Below, in pieces: positions 7,491 through 14,198 of a stretch of DNA of 16,538 bases (the stretch's first letter is position 1; every line of letters starts with the position of its first letter). Made by a program: the position numbers and the translations under genes. This DNA is from an uncultured Pirellulales bacterium (GTDB taxonomy: Bacteria > Planctomycetota > Planctomycetia > Pirellulales > Lacipirellulaceae), in contig CAMYJY010000088.1 of NCBI GenBank assembly GCA_947258835.1, forward strand, positions 1 through 16,538, written 5' to 3'. Below the pieces are notes generated by a model. It was given only the letters and a program-made list of their open reading frames with translations, was not told where the DNA came from and did no database searches.

Positions 7491-9850
7491 TTCACGTCAC
7501 ACGGGCCTTCGCCCTCGCCGGGAAGAGGGGCTACCGGATTGTCGAGTCGCCTCGCGGGTTCGAAAATTGCTCCCAGGCGGCTCAGCAGCAGGGCTGGCAG
7601 GACCAACAGATCGGCCACCAAGGCGGAGACCAGCATGGCGAACATCACCCAGGCAAAGCGGGCGATTGGTATAAATTCACTCCAGGCAAAACTCAGCAGT
7701 CCTAGGCCGCAGACCAGCGTGGTCAGGGTCATGGCCGCAGCGCAGCGGACATAGGCATAGCGTACCGCCTGCGGGCGGGAGTCACCGCGCTGCAGACCGC
7801 GGCGGAACCAGGTGATAAAGTGCAGGGTGTCATCCACGGCAATTCCCAGTGCCACACTGGCGGTCATCAGGGAGCCGACTTCTAGTTTCAGGCCGGCCAG
7901 ACCCATGCCGCCCAAGACCAGCACGCACGGTAGGATATTGGGAATCATGGCCAGCAGTCCGGCCGCGGTCCGCCTGAGCACCAACACCGTGGTCTCTGTC
8001 CAGCCGCGAGCCGCCGCAAATTCAGCGCGGGCACCGACCAACTGCAACCCAATCATCATGATGGCAATTAAGCCAAAGGCCAGGCTGAAGCTATGGGCCA
8101 AGTCCAACAGCATTTGTTCTTGCGCCTGCTGCACCAAGGGCACGCCTCCGCAGTAGACCGCGGCAATCGCGCCCAGGCCGCGCTGTTGATTGCGGAGGAG
8201 AATCGGATCGACCGCCGCGCGTAATTCCTGCAGTAAATCGGCGTATTCCAGGCCGTGGCCGGCATAGGCCCGCGCGCTAATCCGCCACAGTTGCTCCTGC
8301 TCCAGTTCACGATAAAAACCCATGTCGCGAAAGTTCGTCAGGTTTTTTTCCAGCTGCTGGTTGAGCAGGGCCTCTCGCGAGACGTCCCAGGCGTTGGTGC
8401 CGCGGCGGGGGATTCGCGGGGCAAAATTAAGTGGGGAGACGACCGCGCCCACGCCTGGCGTTTCCGCCAGGGCCCCATGCGTGGCCCCCACCACCCGCAG
8501 GCGGTCCAGGAGTGAATAGCCGGCCGTTTTGTAGTCGATGGGAAAACGTAGCACCACTTCCAAGGGAACCAGGGGGCCGATGCGTTCCTCCAGCCAATCG
8601 TAGTCTTGAATAATCGGTGCCTCGGCGGCAAAAAAGTCATGCACGCGGGCGCTGGAGCGAAAATGAAACACGCCCCACAGGCCAGCTCCCAGCCCCAGGG
8701 CCGCCACGCACAAAATCAGGTTGGCATACCGCGTCACGAAGCTTTGTGTGCGACTCCAAGGAGCGTGCGTGTGGGAGCTCACGGCCCGCGAGGCACTCGG
8801 GAGGGTCGTGAGCAGGGCGGGAAACAGCAAAAAAACACAGAGGGTCGTGACCAGCACCCCCAGGGCGGCATACGCGCCAAAATTGCTGACCGGATTTAAA
8901 AAACTGATGGTCAACGAACCCAGGCCCATGGTGGTGGTGGTGGCTGCCAAGCCGCAGGGGAGGAGGGCTTTGTGCACCGCCCGCTCGGCCGCGCCCGAGA
9001 TGCCTCCCTCGGATACCGCGTCGAGATAGTAATGTGCCAAATGCACACCCGCCGAGATGGTCAGCACGTAGATCAACGAGGGAATCATCAGCATCACGCT
9101 GTCCATGTGCCCGCCCGTGGAATAAACCAGCGACAAGCTCAGCTGCTGGCAATAGAAGGCCGTCAGAAAGACCATCCCCATCAGTACCCAACTGCGGAAC
9201 AGGAGGCCGAGCAACAGGCAGCCGATGGCAAAAGAGCAGGTCATCATCACCCGCAGGTTCTTTTGACTGGCTTGATCGATGGTCACCGAATCGATGATGC
9301 TACCCGCCATCCGCAGCGCGTGGGAGGAAAGTCCCTCGACCTGGTCCGCACAATCACGAATGTGTTGGACCAGCAAGTCGCGATATTTCCAGCCTTCCTT
9401 GGTAATCAAATACACCAAGCAGGTGTGTTGCAGGTCCTTCCCGACGACCCAGCCTTGCAGCCGCAGCTGTGCGGCCTGGCGGGAGAGCTCCAGGGGTGGG
9501 CGGCGGAGACGGGCGAGTGCTTCCGGTCCTGTAATCACCTGCCGCTGGAAGACGACTTGCCGCTGGTGGCCTACAGCGACAGGTTGCCTAAGTTTTTCCG
9601 CCAGCTGGGGCAGCCGCGGATCATCGAACGTGCAGCCCTCCCAGCTAATCACCAGCAGGTCATCTGCCGCGAAGTGTTTTTGAAACCAACGCAAACGCTG
9701 GGTGGCGTCAAAAGACTCCGGTAGCCAATCCGACACCCGGTTGGAATTTTGCTCCACGGCCCGTCGTGCTGACGTGATCACCCAGGGAGTGGTGAAGAGA
9801 AAACAGGCCAAGATCAGCAGTGCGTAGCGCGTGTAGAAAGTAGGCTTCAT
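7478..9850 (-). CDS. RND-superfamily (MMPL-type) exporter
   Basis: The ATG at 9850 gives 790 residues. An ATG 11 codons upstream would overlap the nuoD stop, and GGGAAG lies about 7 bases before 9850, so 9850 is preferred. The protein has two similar halves. Each has one leading membrane helix (first: ALLILACFLFTTPWVI), a soluble porter domain of roughly 170-200 residues, and a block of about five helices. Hallmarks are LTISAGVHLAHYYLDAV in half one and SVALGIAVDDTLHFITWF in half two, where the acidic pair GIAVDDT sits at the usual proton-relay helix. The family exports lipids or other hydrophobic molecules using the proton-motive force; the cargo is unknown. It starts 16 nt after nuoD and may be co-transcribed with the nuo genes. 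Its length fits predicted RND exporters of the COG1033 type. Confidence 0.9.
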   Translation of the reverse strand: MKPTFYTRYALLILACFLFTTPWVITSARRAVEQNSNRVSDWLPESFDATQRLRWFQKHFAADDLLVISWEGCTFDDPRLPQLAEKLRQPVAVGHQRQVVFQRQVITGPEALARLRRPPLELSRQAAQLRLQGWVVGKDLQHTCLVYLITKEGWKYRDLLVQHIRDCADQVEGLSSHALRMAGSIIDSVTIDQASQKNLRVMMTCSFAIGCLLLGLLFRSWVLMGMVFLTAFYCQQLSLSLVYSTGGHMDSVMLMIPSLIYVLTISAGVHLAHYYLDAVSEGGISGAAERAVHKALLPCGLAATTTTMGLGSLTISFLNPVSNFGAYAALGVLVTTLCVFLLFPALLTTLPSASRAVSSHTHAPWSRTQSFVTRYANLILCVAALGLGAGLWGVFHFRSSARVHDFFAAEAPIIQDYDWLEERIGPLVPLEVVLRFPIDYKTAGYSLLDRLRVVGATHGALAETPGVGAVVSPLNFAPRIPRRGTNAWDVSREALLNQQLEKNLTNFRDMGFYRELEQEQLWRISARAYAGHGLEYADLLQELRAAVDPILLRNQQRGLGAIAAVYCGGVPLVQQAQEQMLLDLAHSFSLAFGLIAIMMIGLQLVGARAEFAAARGWTETTVLVLRRTAAGLLAMIPNILPCVLVLGGMGLAGLKLEVGSLMTASVALGIAVDDTLHFITWFRRGLQRGDSRPQAVRYAYVRCAAAMTLTTLVCGLGLLSFAWSEFIPIARFAWVMFAMLVSALVADLLVLPALLLSRLGAIFEPARRLDNPVAPLPGEGEGPCDVKKGS

Positions 9851-9866
9851 GCACACTTCCCGATCA

Positions 9867-11072
9867 CTAACGATCGATTTCACCCATCACAATATCCAGC
9901 GAGCCCACCACCGCTGGCACATCAGCGATCAGGCAGCCGGCGCAAAGAGGGCCCGTAACTGCAAGGTTGCAGAAGCAACTACTGCGGGCGCGGGCCCGCC
10001 ACGGAATGGTACCGCCATCGCTCACCAAATAAAAACCCATTTGGCCTCGCGGTGCTTCCGTTTCCAAATACACCTCACCGGGGGGCAGCTTTTGGTTTAG
10101 TTTGAGCGGTTGGCCATGGCTGCCTGTGGCCGTGCGGTAGTGTTCGATGCCTTGACGCACGAGGTCGATGGACTGCATCACCTCCAGCATCCGCACGTAA
10201 AAGCGGTGCCAGCAGTCTCCGAGCACGGCCTCCTGCGGCACTGTCGGGTACTGATGGTCTCGAGGGTAATGGCCGTCTTTCTCGACAATCACCTCAAAGG
10301 CATAGCCCTCGTACATGGACGTGTAGATTTCTTCGCCATCTCGCCGCAAATCGTGATCCACGCCGCTGCCGCGGAGCACGGGGCCACTGGTGCCGTAGTC
10401 GATGGCCATGGCCGGGGACATGACACCGATACCCGCGGTCCGCTTGATAAAAATGGCGTTGCTGGTGAGCAGGGTATGGTACTCGGCGATGATGGGCTCG
10501 AATTGATCCAAAAATTTCGCACATTTTTGCAGCCATCCGGCCGGCAGGTCCGCGGTGGCTCCGCCCACGGTGAGATAGCTGTAAGTTAACCGCGCTCCGC
10601 AGACCTCTTCGAACAGATCCAAAATCTTTTCCCGTTCTCGGAAGGCATAAAGAAAAGGACTGAAAGAACCCAAATCCAAACCATAAGCCCCCATGCCCAC
10701 CAAATGGCTGGCAATCCTTCCCAATTCGGTGATGATGACTCGCAGATGGCGGCCTTTTTCCGGCGGCTCATACTGCAAGAGTTTTTCCACGGTCAGGGAC
10801 CACCCCAGATTCATATTCATGCCCGCCAGATAATCCATCCGGTCGGTGTAAGGAATCCACTGCCGGGGAGTGAGGTTTTCCCCAATTTTTTCGGCACAGC
10901 GATGCAGATAACCGATGTGCGGGGTCACTTCCGAAACAACTTCCCCATCCGTGCGCAAGACCAGCCGCAAGACACCGTGCGTGCTGGGGTGTTGCGGCCC
11001 CATATTGACGAGCATCTCGTCCGTGCGGACATCGAATTCAATGACACGGGGATCGTCGATGGTGGTGCTCAT
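9867..11072 (-). CDS. nuoD: NADH-quinone oxidoreductase subunit D (complex I 49-kDa homologue)
   Basis: The ATG at 11072 gives 401 residues, which fits the family. The open frame continues upstream, but only through a heptanucleotide repeat that reads as low-complexity protein. GPQHPSTHGVLRL at 25-37 is the NuoD signature; DRMDYLAGMNMNLGWSL, ELGRIASHLVGMGA and the closing GSLDIVMGEIDR are also family-specific. NuoD lies in the peripheral arm and forms the quinone pocket with NuoB. The C-terminal part carries four cysteines spaced CxC-x8-CxxC (366, 368, 377, 380), not among the residues I expect in NuoD. It follows nuoC after a 245-bp repeat-filled gap, longer than expected inside an operon, and is followed 16 nt later by the RND exporter. 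No Shine-Dalgarno is visible. Confidence 0.97.
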   Translation of the reverse strand: MSTTIDDPRVIEFDVRTDEMLVNMGPQHPSTHGVLRLVLRTDGEVVSEVTPHIGYLHRCAEKIGENLTPRQWIPYTDRMDYLAGMNMNLGWSLTVEKLLQYEPPEKGRHLRVIITELGRIASHLVGMGAYGLDLGSFSPFLYAFREREKILDLFEEVCGARLTYSYLTVGGATADLPAGWLQKCAKFLDQFEPIIAEYHTLLTSNAIFIKRTAGIGVMSPAMAIDYGTSGPVLRGSGVDHDLRRDGEEIYTSMYEGYAFEVIVEKDGHYPRDHQYPTVPQEAVLGDCWHRFYVRMLEVMQSIDLVRQGIEHYRTATGSHGQPLKLNQKLPPGEVYLETEAPRGQMGFYLVSDGGTIPWRARARSSCFCNLAVTGPLCAGCLIADVPAVVGSLDIVMGEIDR

Positions 11073-11077
11073 GGTGG

Positions 11078-11140
11078 GTTTCGAGTTTCGAGTTTCGAGT
11101 TGTGGGTTGTGGGTTGTGGGTTGCGAGTTGTGGGTTGTGG
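11078..11140 (-). repeat. Nine tandem heptanucleotides just before nuoD
   Basis: On the + strand nine consecutive 7-base units can be read: GTTTCGA three times, GTTGTGG three times, GTTGCGA once, GTTGTGG twice. In the nuoD mRNA sense these become YCRMAAC-type units, the same family as the array before hemH. The array ends five bases before the nuoD start codon, so it replaces the normal ribosome-binding region. Confidence 0.9.
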
Positions 11141-11153
11141 GCGTTCCGTGAGG

Positions 11154-11196
11154 GACCAACGGGAGCGGACCGGTGTTCTCCGAGCGATCGCTCGCA
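11154..11196 (+). repeat. Dispersed repeat, copy 2
   Basis: GACCAACGGGAGCGGACC is followed by GGTGTTCTCCGAGC and the palindrome CGAGCGATCGCTCG, ending in CTCGCAT. It is closely similar to the copy at 11269-11312, 115 bp downstream in the same gap between nuoC and nuoD. Confidence 0.8.
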
Positions 11197-11268
11197 TTGG
11201 CCGGTGGCCATGCCGCTTCTGCGTTACAATTGCCTGGCTAGGATGCTGTATTATTTGGGTGATATAGC

Positions 11269-11312
11269 GACCAACGGGAGCGGGCCAGTGTTTTCCGAGC
11301 GGTAGCTCGCAT
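11269..11312 (+). repeat. Dispersed repeat, copy 3
   Basis: GACCAACGGGAGCGGGCC is followed by AGTGTTTTCCGAGCGG and TAGCTCGCAT. The hairpin CGAGC-GGTA-GCTCG replaces the full palindrome of copy 2. It ends five bases before the nuoC stop codon, so in the mRNA it lies immediately after nuoC. Confidence 0.8.
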
Positions 11313-11317
11313 AAAAA

Positions 11318-11848
11318 TCATTTGGCTCGGATGCCGTGGTATTCTTGGGGCATTTGGTAGTCTTTGCGGAGGGGGTGGCCGATCCAGTCTTCGGGGCAGA
11401 GAATGCGGCGCAGGTCTGGGTGGCCGGTGAACTGGATGCCGAGCAGGTCGTAGACCTCGCGTTCATGCCAGTTCGCCGTACTCCAGATGTGGGAGACGGA
11501 GGGCAGTGGGGGTAGTTGTCCTACTTGGTCGTCTTGCCAACGCGGCAGATGGACTTTTAGCACCAGGCTGTGCTTATGACGCATGCTGGACAGGTGGTAC
11601 ACCACCTCCAGGTGCGGCTGCCAATTTGCGCGGGCCGCTTTTTTTTCATCCGTGTGCAAATAATCCACGGCCGTGATACTGTTGAGGTAATCCATGGCCA
11701 GGCTGGGTTCCTGGCGGAGGTGTTGGCAGACCTCCACGATGCCTGCGGGGGTGATTTCGATCCAAGGGTCGATATTTTCCAGGTTGCTGCCGGCGATCTT
11801 GTCGCCAAATTTTTGTTGGAGCTGAGTGAGCAGCGCTGGTTCGGACAT
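11318..11848 (-). CDS. nuoC: NADH-quinone oxidoreductase subunit C (complex I 30-kDa homologue)
   Basis: This 176-residue protein starts at the ATG at 11848. SVSHIWSTANWHEREVYDLLGIQFTGHP-type sequence near the middle-to-end is the NuoC/30-kDa signature, with HEREVYDLLGI and the closing RRILCPEDWIGHPLRKDY. The protein is soluble and sits in the peripheral arm bound to NuoD. Its length is normal for a stand-alone NuoC, not the NuoCD fusion of enterobacteria. nuoA ends 30 nt upstream. No nuoB lies between A and C. A partial, degraded copy of its 3' end seems to lie in the gap downstream. No Shine-Dalgarno is seen. Confidence 0.96.
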   Translation of the reverse strand: MSEPALLTQLQQKFGDKIAGSNLENIDPWIEITPAGIVEVCQHLRQEPSLAMDYLNSITAVDYLHTDEKKAARANWQPHLEVVYHLSSMRHKHSLVLKVHLPRWQDDQVGQLPPLPSVSHIWSTANWHEREVYDLLGIQFTGHPDLRRILCPEDWIGHPLRKDYQMPQEYHGIRAK

Positions 11849-11878
11849 GGGAGGGAAATCCAGGTAGGAGCTAGGAAG

Positions 11879-12541
11879 TCAGGGGGCGGAGAGCACGGAG
11901 CTGGCTGGTTTGGATTGGGGTGTGACGGCTGTGGGTGAGGCGCGCTGGACCACCTCGCCTTGTTGGCTGGTGACAGCGCGGACCCAGTCCAGATCGCCTC
12001 GTTTCCAGACGTAGGCAAAACCTACGAGCAAGACGGCAAAGAACACACCAATATCGGCCATGGAGGTGAGGGCAATTTTATTTGCTGTGGCACGCAGATT
12101 GTTAGCGGCGTTTTGGGCGGGGGGGACACGCTCGTTTGCCGGGGCCAGGAACTGTTGTCGCTGGGGATTGGTCACTCCCAGCTCTTGCAAACGCCGCACC
12201 GCTGTGGGGGTCAGGTCCCAAGAGGTAGCCGTTTGGCTGACGACGGGTACGTCTGGCGAATTGAGTTGGGCGGCTTTACCAAAAACCGTGGCCCACGGAA
12301 AGAAAAAGGCGATTTCCACATCGAAGATAATGAACAGCAGTGCGACCACGTAAAAACGCAAGTCGAACTGCACAAAGCTGGAGCCAATCACGGGTTCGCC
12401 GCATTCGTAAATTTCGAGTTTTTCTGGATTTGGCAGACGGGGGCGAACGAGGCGACCCACCAGCAAATTAGCAAACAGAAAAACAGCGGCCACTGAGGCA
12501 AACAGTGCTAGGTAAGCGACAATCGCGGTGGGGGAGGCCAT
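11879..12541 (-). CDS. nuoA: NADH-quinone oxidoreductase subunit A, enlarged by an internal insert
   Basis: The ATG at 12541 gives 220 residues; the extra 78 upstream codons of the open frame look non-coding. The conserved core is clear: one N-terminal membrane helix, YECGEPVIGSSFVQFDLRFYVVALLFIIFDVEIAFFFPWA (about 45-84, second helix), then the third helix near 161-178 and WKRGDLDW. NuoA is a membrane subunit near the quinone channel and usually has about 120-145 residues. Here a hydrophilic stretch (about 90-157) separates helices two and three, and a tail rich in Ser, Pro and Gln extends about 30 residues beyond the core. Both look like real coding sequence, with no frameshift. nuoI lies 101 bp upstream and nuoC 30 bp downstream. 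A three-unit heptanucleotide repeat sits nine bases before the start. Confidence 0.93.
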   Translation of the reverse strand: MASPTAIVAYLALFASVAAVFLFANLLVGRLVRPRLPNPEKLEIYECGEPVIGSSFVQFDLRFYVVALLFIIFDVEIAFFFPWATVFGKAAQLNSPDVPVVSQTATSWDLTPTAVRRLQELGVTNPQRQQFLAPANERVPPAQNAANNLRATANKIALTSMADIGVFFAVLLVGFAYVWKRGDLDWVRAVTSQQGEVVQRASPTAVTPQSKPASSVLSAP

Positions 12542-12550
12542 ACAGGAAAG

Positions 12551-12571
12551 GATGTGAGATGTGAGATGTGT
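12551..12571 (-). repeat. Three tandem heptanucleotides just before nuoA
   Basis: On the + strand the units are GATGTGA, GATGTGA and GATGTGT, nine bases from the nuoA start codon. The position matches the arrays before nuoD and hemH, but the unit sequence is different. A two-unit version of the same word lies before the aldo/keto reductase gene in the opposite sense. Confidence 0.75.
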
Positions 12572-12642
12572 GATTGTTGCTGGGATCCTCAGCATGTCTT
12601 TGGCAACAGCCCTATTTTGGCTTGGGCGGCGGGACTGGGCAA

Positions 12643-13239
12643 CTATGTGGCGGATTCTGGTGCTGATTGCGGCTTTACCGTTTGTGGCTCCACGGCGTTG
12701 GGCCCGCCGTGGACGGGTTCGGTGATGACCTTGGATTGGGCTACGGCAGTGGGGTTTAACGTACTCTTGCCCCAAGCGATGTCTAGCGGCATCCGGGAGA
12801 AGTCAACCAGGCAACCATCGCGGTTGTAGCAGCTCAGGTCGTGTGTGGCGCCCATAAAAATGCAATCGACCGGGCATGGTTCCACGCACAATGCGCAAAA
12901 CATGCACTTGCTGTAGTCGATGGTGTATCCGGTGATTTTAAATCCCTTGCCTCCTTCCACCCGCTCTTTGCCGATATAGATGCAATCGACGGGGCACGCC
13001 TTGGCACACTGGTCGCAGGCGATGCAGGTGGTGAGGTCGAAGCGATGAAAGCCGCGATACCGGGCGGCCACCGGCACGGGGAGTTCGGGGTAGGCAAAAT
13101 GCTCGGTGAAGGTCTTGCGTGCGGGTTGGTACGTCTTGAACCAGGTCCGCAGCGTCACCCACAGCCCGCTAGCGACCGTCACGATCGCCTCGAAAATATT
13201 CCCCAGCCAGGGAAAGACCCTTTTCAGCCATGAAGTCAT
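12643..13239 (-). CDS. nuoI: NADH-quinone oxidoreductase subunit I (2x[4Fe-4S] ferredoxin-like)
   Basis: This 198-residue protein starts at the ATG at 13239. Two CxxCxxCxxxCP motifs bind the N6a and N6b [4Fe-4S] clusters: Cys72, 75, 78, 82 and Cys112, 115, 118, 122. They are followed by THDLSCYNRDGCLVDFSR, which is typical of NuoI. An amphipathic N-terminal segment (SWLKRVFPWLGNIFEAIV) would hold it to the membrane arm. It passes electrons toward NuoB and quinone. A tail of about 40 residues rich in Pro, Gln and Val extends past the usual end. It is first in the - strand block, ahead of nuoA, unlike the classic A-to-N order. A weak AGAGGA motif lies about 12 bases before the start, and a promoter-like site lies at 13467-13494. 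Confidence 0.97.
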   Translation of the reverse strand: MTSWLKRVFPWLGNIFEAIVTVASGLWVTLRTWFKTYQPARKTFTEHFAYPELPVPVAARYRGFHRFDLTTCIACDQCAKACPVDCIYIGKERVEGGKGFKITGYTIDYSKCMFCALCVEPCPVDCIFMGATHDLSCYNRDGCLVDFSRMPLDIAWGKSTLNPTAVAQSKVITEPVHGGPNAVEPQTVKPQSAPESAT

Positions 13240-13466
13240 ACTGGAGTTGGTTCCTCTCGCTCACCTAGGCCACTCCTCCGCGGCCCGCGGTAAGGGCGTC
13301 CCGCGGGAGATGCGACGTCTGGCGAGTACAACGTTCGCGGTGGGCTCATGCACTGCGCGGGCCCTAGTGAAGTCGCTATGCTGGGGTGTGAGCTGTGCGT
13401 CCCACTTGGCAGCCTGCGCGCACCCTCGCCATGGTGCGGCGCGCACTGGCGACGGCCGTGACGTGG

Positions 13467-13494
13467 ATTATAGAACGCTTCACAGCAGCTGCAA
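13467..13494 (-). promoter_or_regulatory. Candidate promoter for the nuo block
   Basis: On the - strand a perfect TATAAT (13467-13472) is preceded by TTGCAG (13489-13494) at a spacing of 16 bases. The -35 box matches only three of six consensus positions. Transcription would start near 13460, leaving a leader of about 220 nt before nuoI. Confidence 0.35.
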
Positions 13495-13562
13495 CCGCTG
13501 TTGAGGCTATCACGGCCCGGTGGGGGCACCTCACGGTTTGCAACAGGCATGATATGATTCCA

Positions 13563-13634
13563 CGTCATTCCCGCGGAGGCGGGAATCCAGTAGCAGGGGC
13601 GGGTCGTCTAGATTCCCGCCTGCGCGGGAATGAC
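13563..13634. repeat. REP-like palindrome (GTCATTCCCGC ... GCGGGAATGAC)
   Basis: This 72-bp element has CGTCATTCCCGC at one end and GCGGGAATGACG at the other. Each half is itself a hairpin (ATTCCCGC-GGAG-GCGGGAAT and ATTCCCGC-CTGC-GCGGGAAT). The ATTCCCGC/GCGGGAAT word is a widespread bacterial short palindromic repeat, known for example as dRS3-like elements in Neisseria. It is likely to recur elsewhere in this genome. Confidence 0.8.
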
Positions 13635-13943
13635 GCAGGGGGCGAGGGGAATGGGGCCGGGCAAAGTGGCCAGCAAGGGCGGGCTTATTCTAAAAACGTC
13701 TGTGGCGGGGCCGAGCGGGCAGCCGCTATCACACCCGCCGCGGCTTTTTTGCCAGTCAGTCCCAGGTCCAGGTCGGCGGATAGGCGTAAATTGTTTGATA
13801 TCAATGGCTTGTGGCAAATATTTTGGAGCGAATGGGGGTTCGCTGAGAGTTGGGGGCGACGGGAGGTTTGAGGAGATCGCAGCCAAATGCCCTGTGGCAG
13901 CCAAAAAAACGTGTTAAAAAAGGGAGGAAACCCTTTCCTTTGC

Positions 13944-13971
13944 TTGACTCAGCCCTTTCTGTACGTAGATT
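13944..13971 (+). promoter_or_regulatory. Candidate sigma-70-type promoter for csrA
   Basis: TTGACT (13944-13949) and TAGATT (13966-13971) are separated by 16 bases and match five and four of six consensus positions. Initiation near 13978 would give a csrA leader of about 220 nt. Confidence 0.5.
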
Positions 13972-14070
13972 GGACTGAAGGGCAAGTTAGGATATTACGT
14001 TAGGCAGCAGGTATTATTGTTGCAGCTGCGCTGCTGAGAGCGGCGCTATCCCCGGCCCGTGGCAGCGTTC

Positions 14071-14190
14071 ACGGACCTGGGCTGAGGAAGGTCAGAATCG
14101 GCTTTCCGTTATGGAAATGGACTTTCTGTTTCGGAGCCGATCAGGTCACAGCAAACCGGTGGTAGTGAGCTGGCTGCTGGATACGAAGGA
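14071..14190 (+). promoter_or_regulatory. csrA leader with several GGA motifs and a stem-loop (possible autoregulation)
   Basis: NNGGA motifs occur as ACGGA (14071), GAGGA (14084), ATGGA (14111), ATGGA (14117) and AAGGA (14186, the Shine-Dalgarno). The two ATGGA motifs fall between the arms of a stem formed by ATCGGCT (14097-14103) and AGCCGAT (14135-14141). CsrA is known to bind GGA in hairpin loops and to block ribosome binding in several bacteria; its use here is inference. Confidence 0.4.
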
Positions 14191-14198
14191 ATCGAAAC

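Larger units (their letters stand above)
13240..14198. other. About 960 bp intergenic region between divergent nuoI and csrA
   Basis: I see no convincing gene here. Open frames of up to 158 codons (for example + 13395-13871) run through the REP palindrome, show no family motifs and are probably chance products of GC content. The region holds a promoter-like site for nuoI, a REP-like palindrome, a possible weak terminator (GCCGC stem and T6 around 13722-13750), an AAAGGG/CCCTTT hairpin around 13919-13935, the csrA promoter and the csrA leader. Confidence 0.6.

Noticed and set aside
8972..9724. 250-codon + strand frame
   Set aside because: Antisense shadow of the RND exporter; composition is typical of a GC-rich opposite strand.
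13794..13812. TTGATATCAA word as an FNR/ANR-type box near the nuo and csrA promoters
   Set aside because: The half-sites lack the four-base spacer of the FNR consensus (TTGAT-N4-ATCAA).
13395..13871. 158-codon + strand open frame between nuoI and csrA
   Set aside because: It runs through the REP palindrome, has no recognisable family and no ribosome-binding site; probably a GC-driven chance frame.
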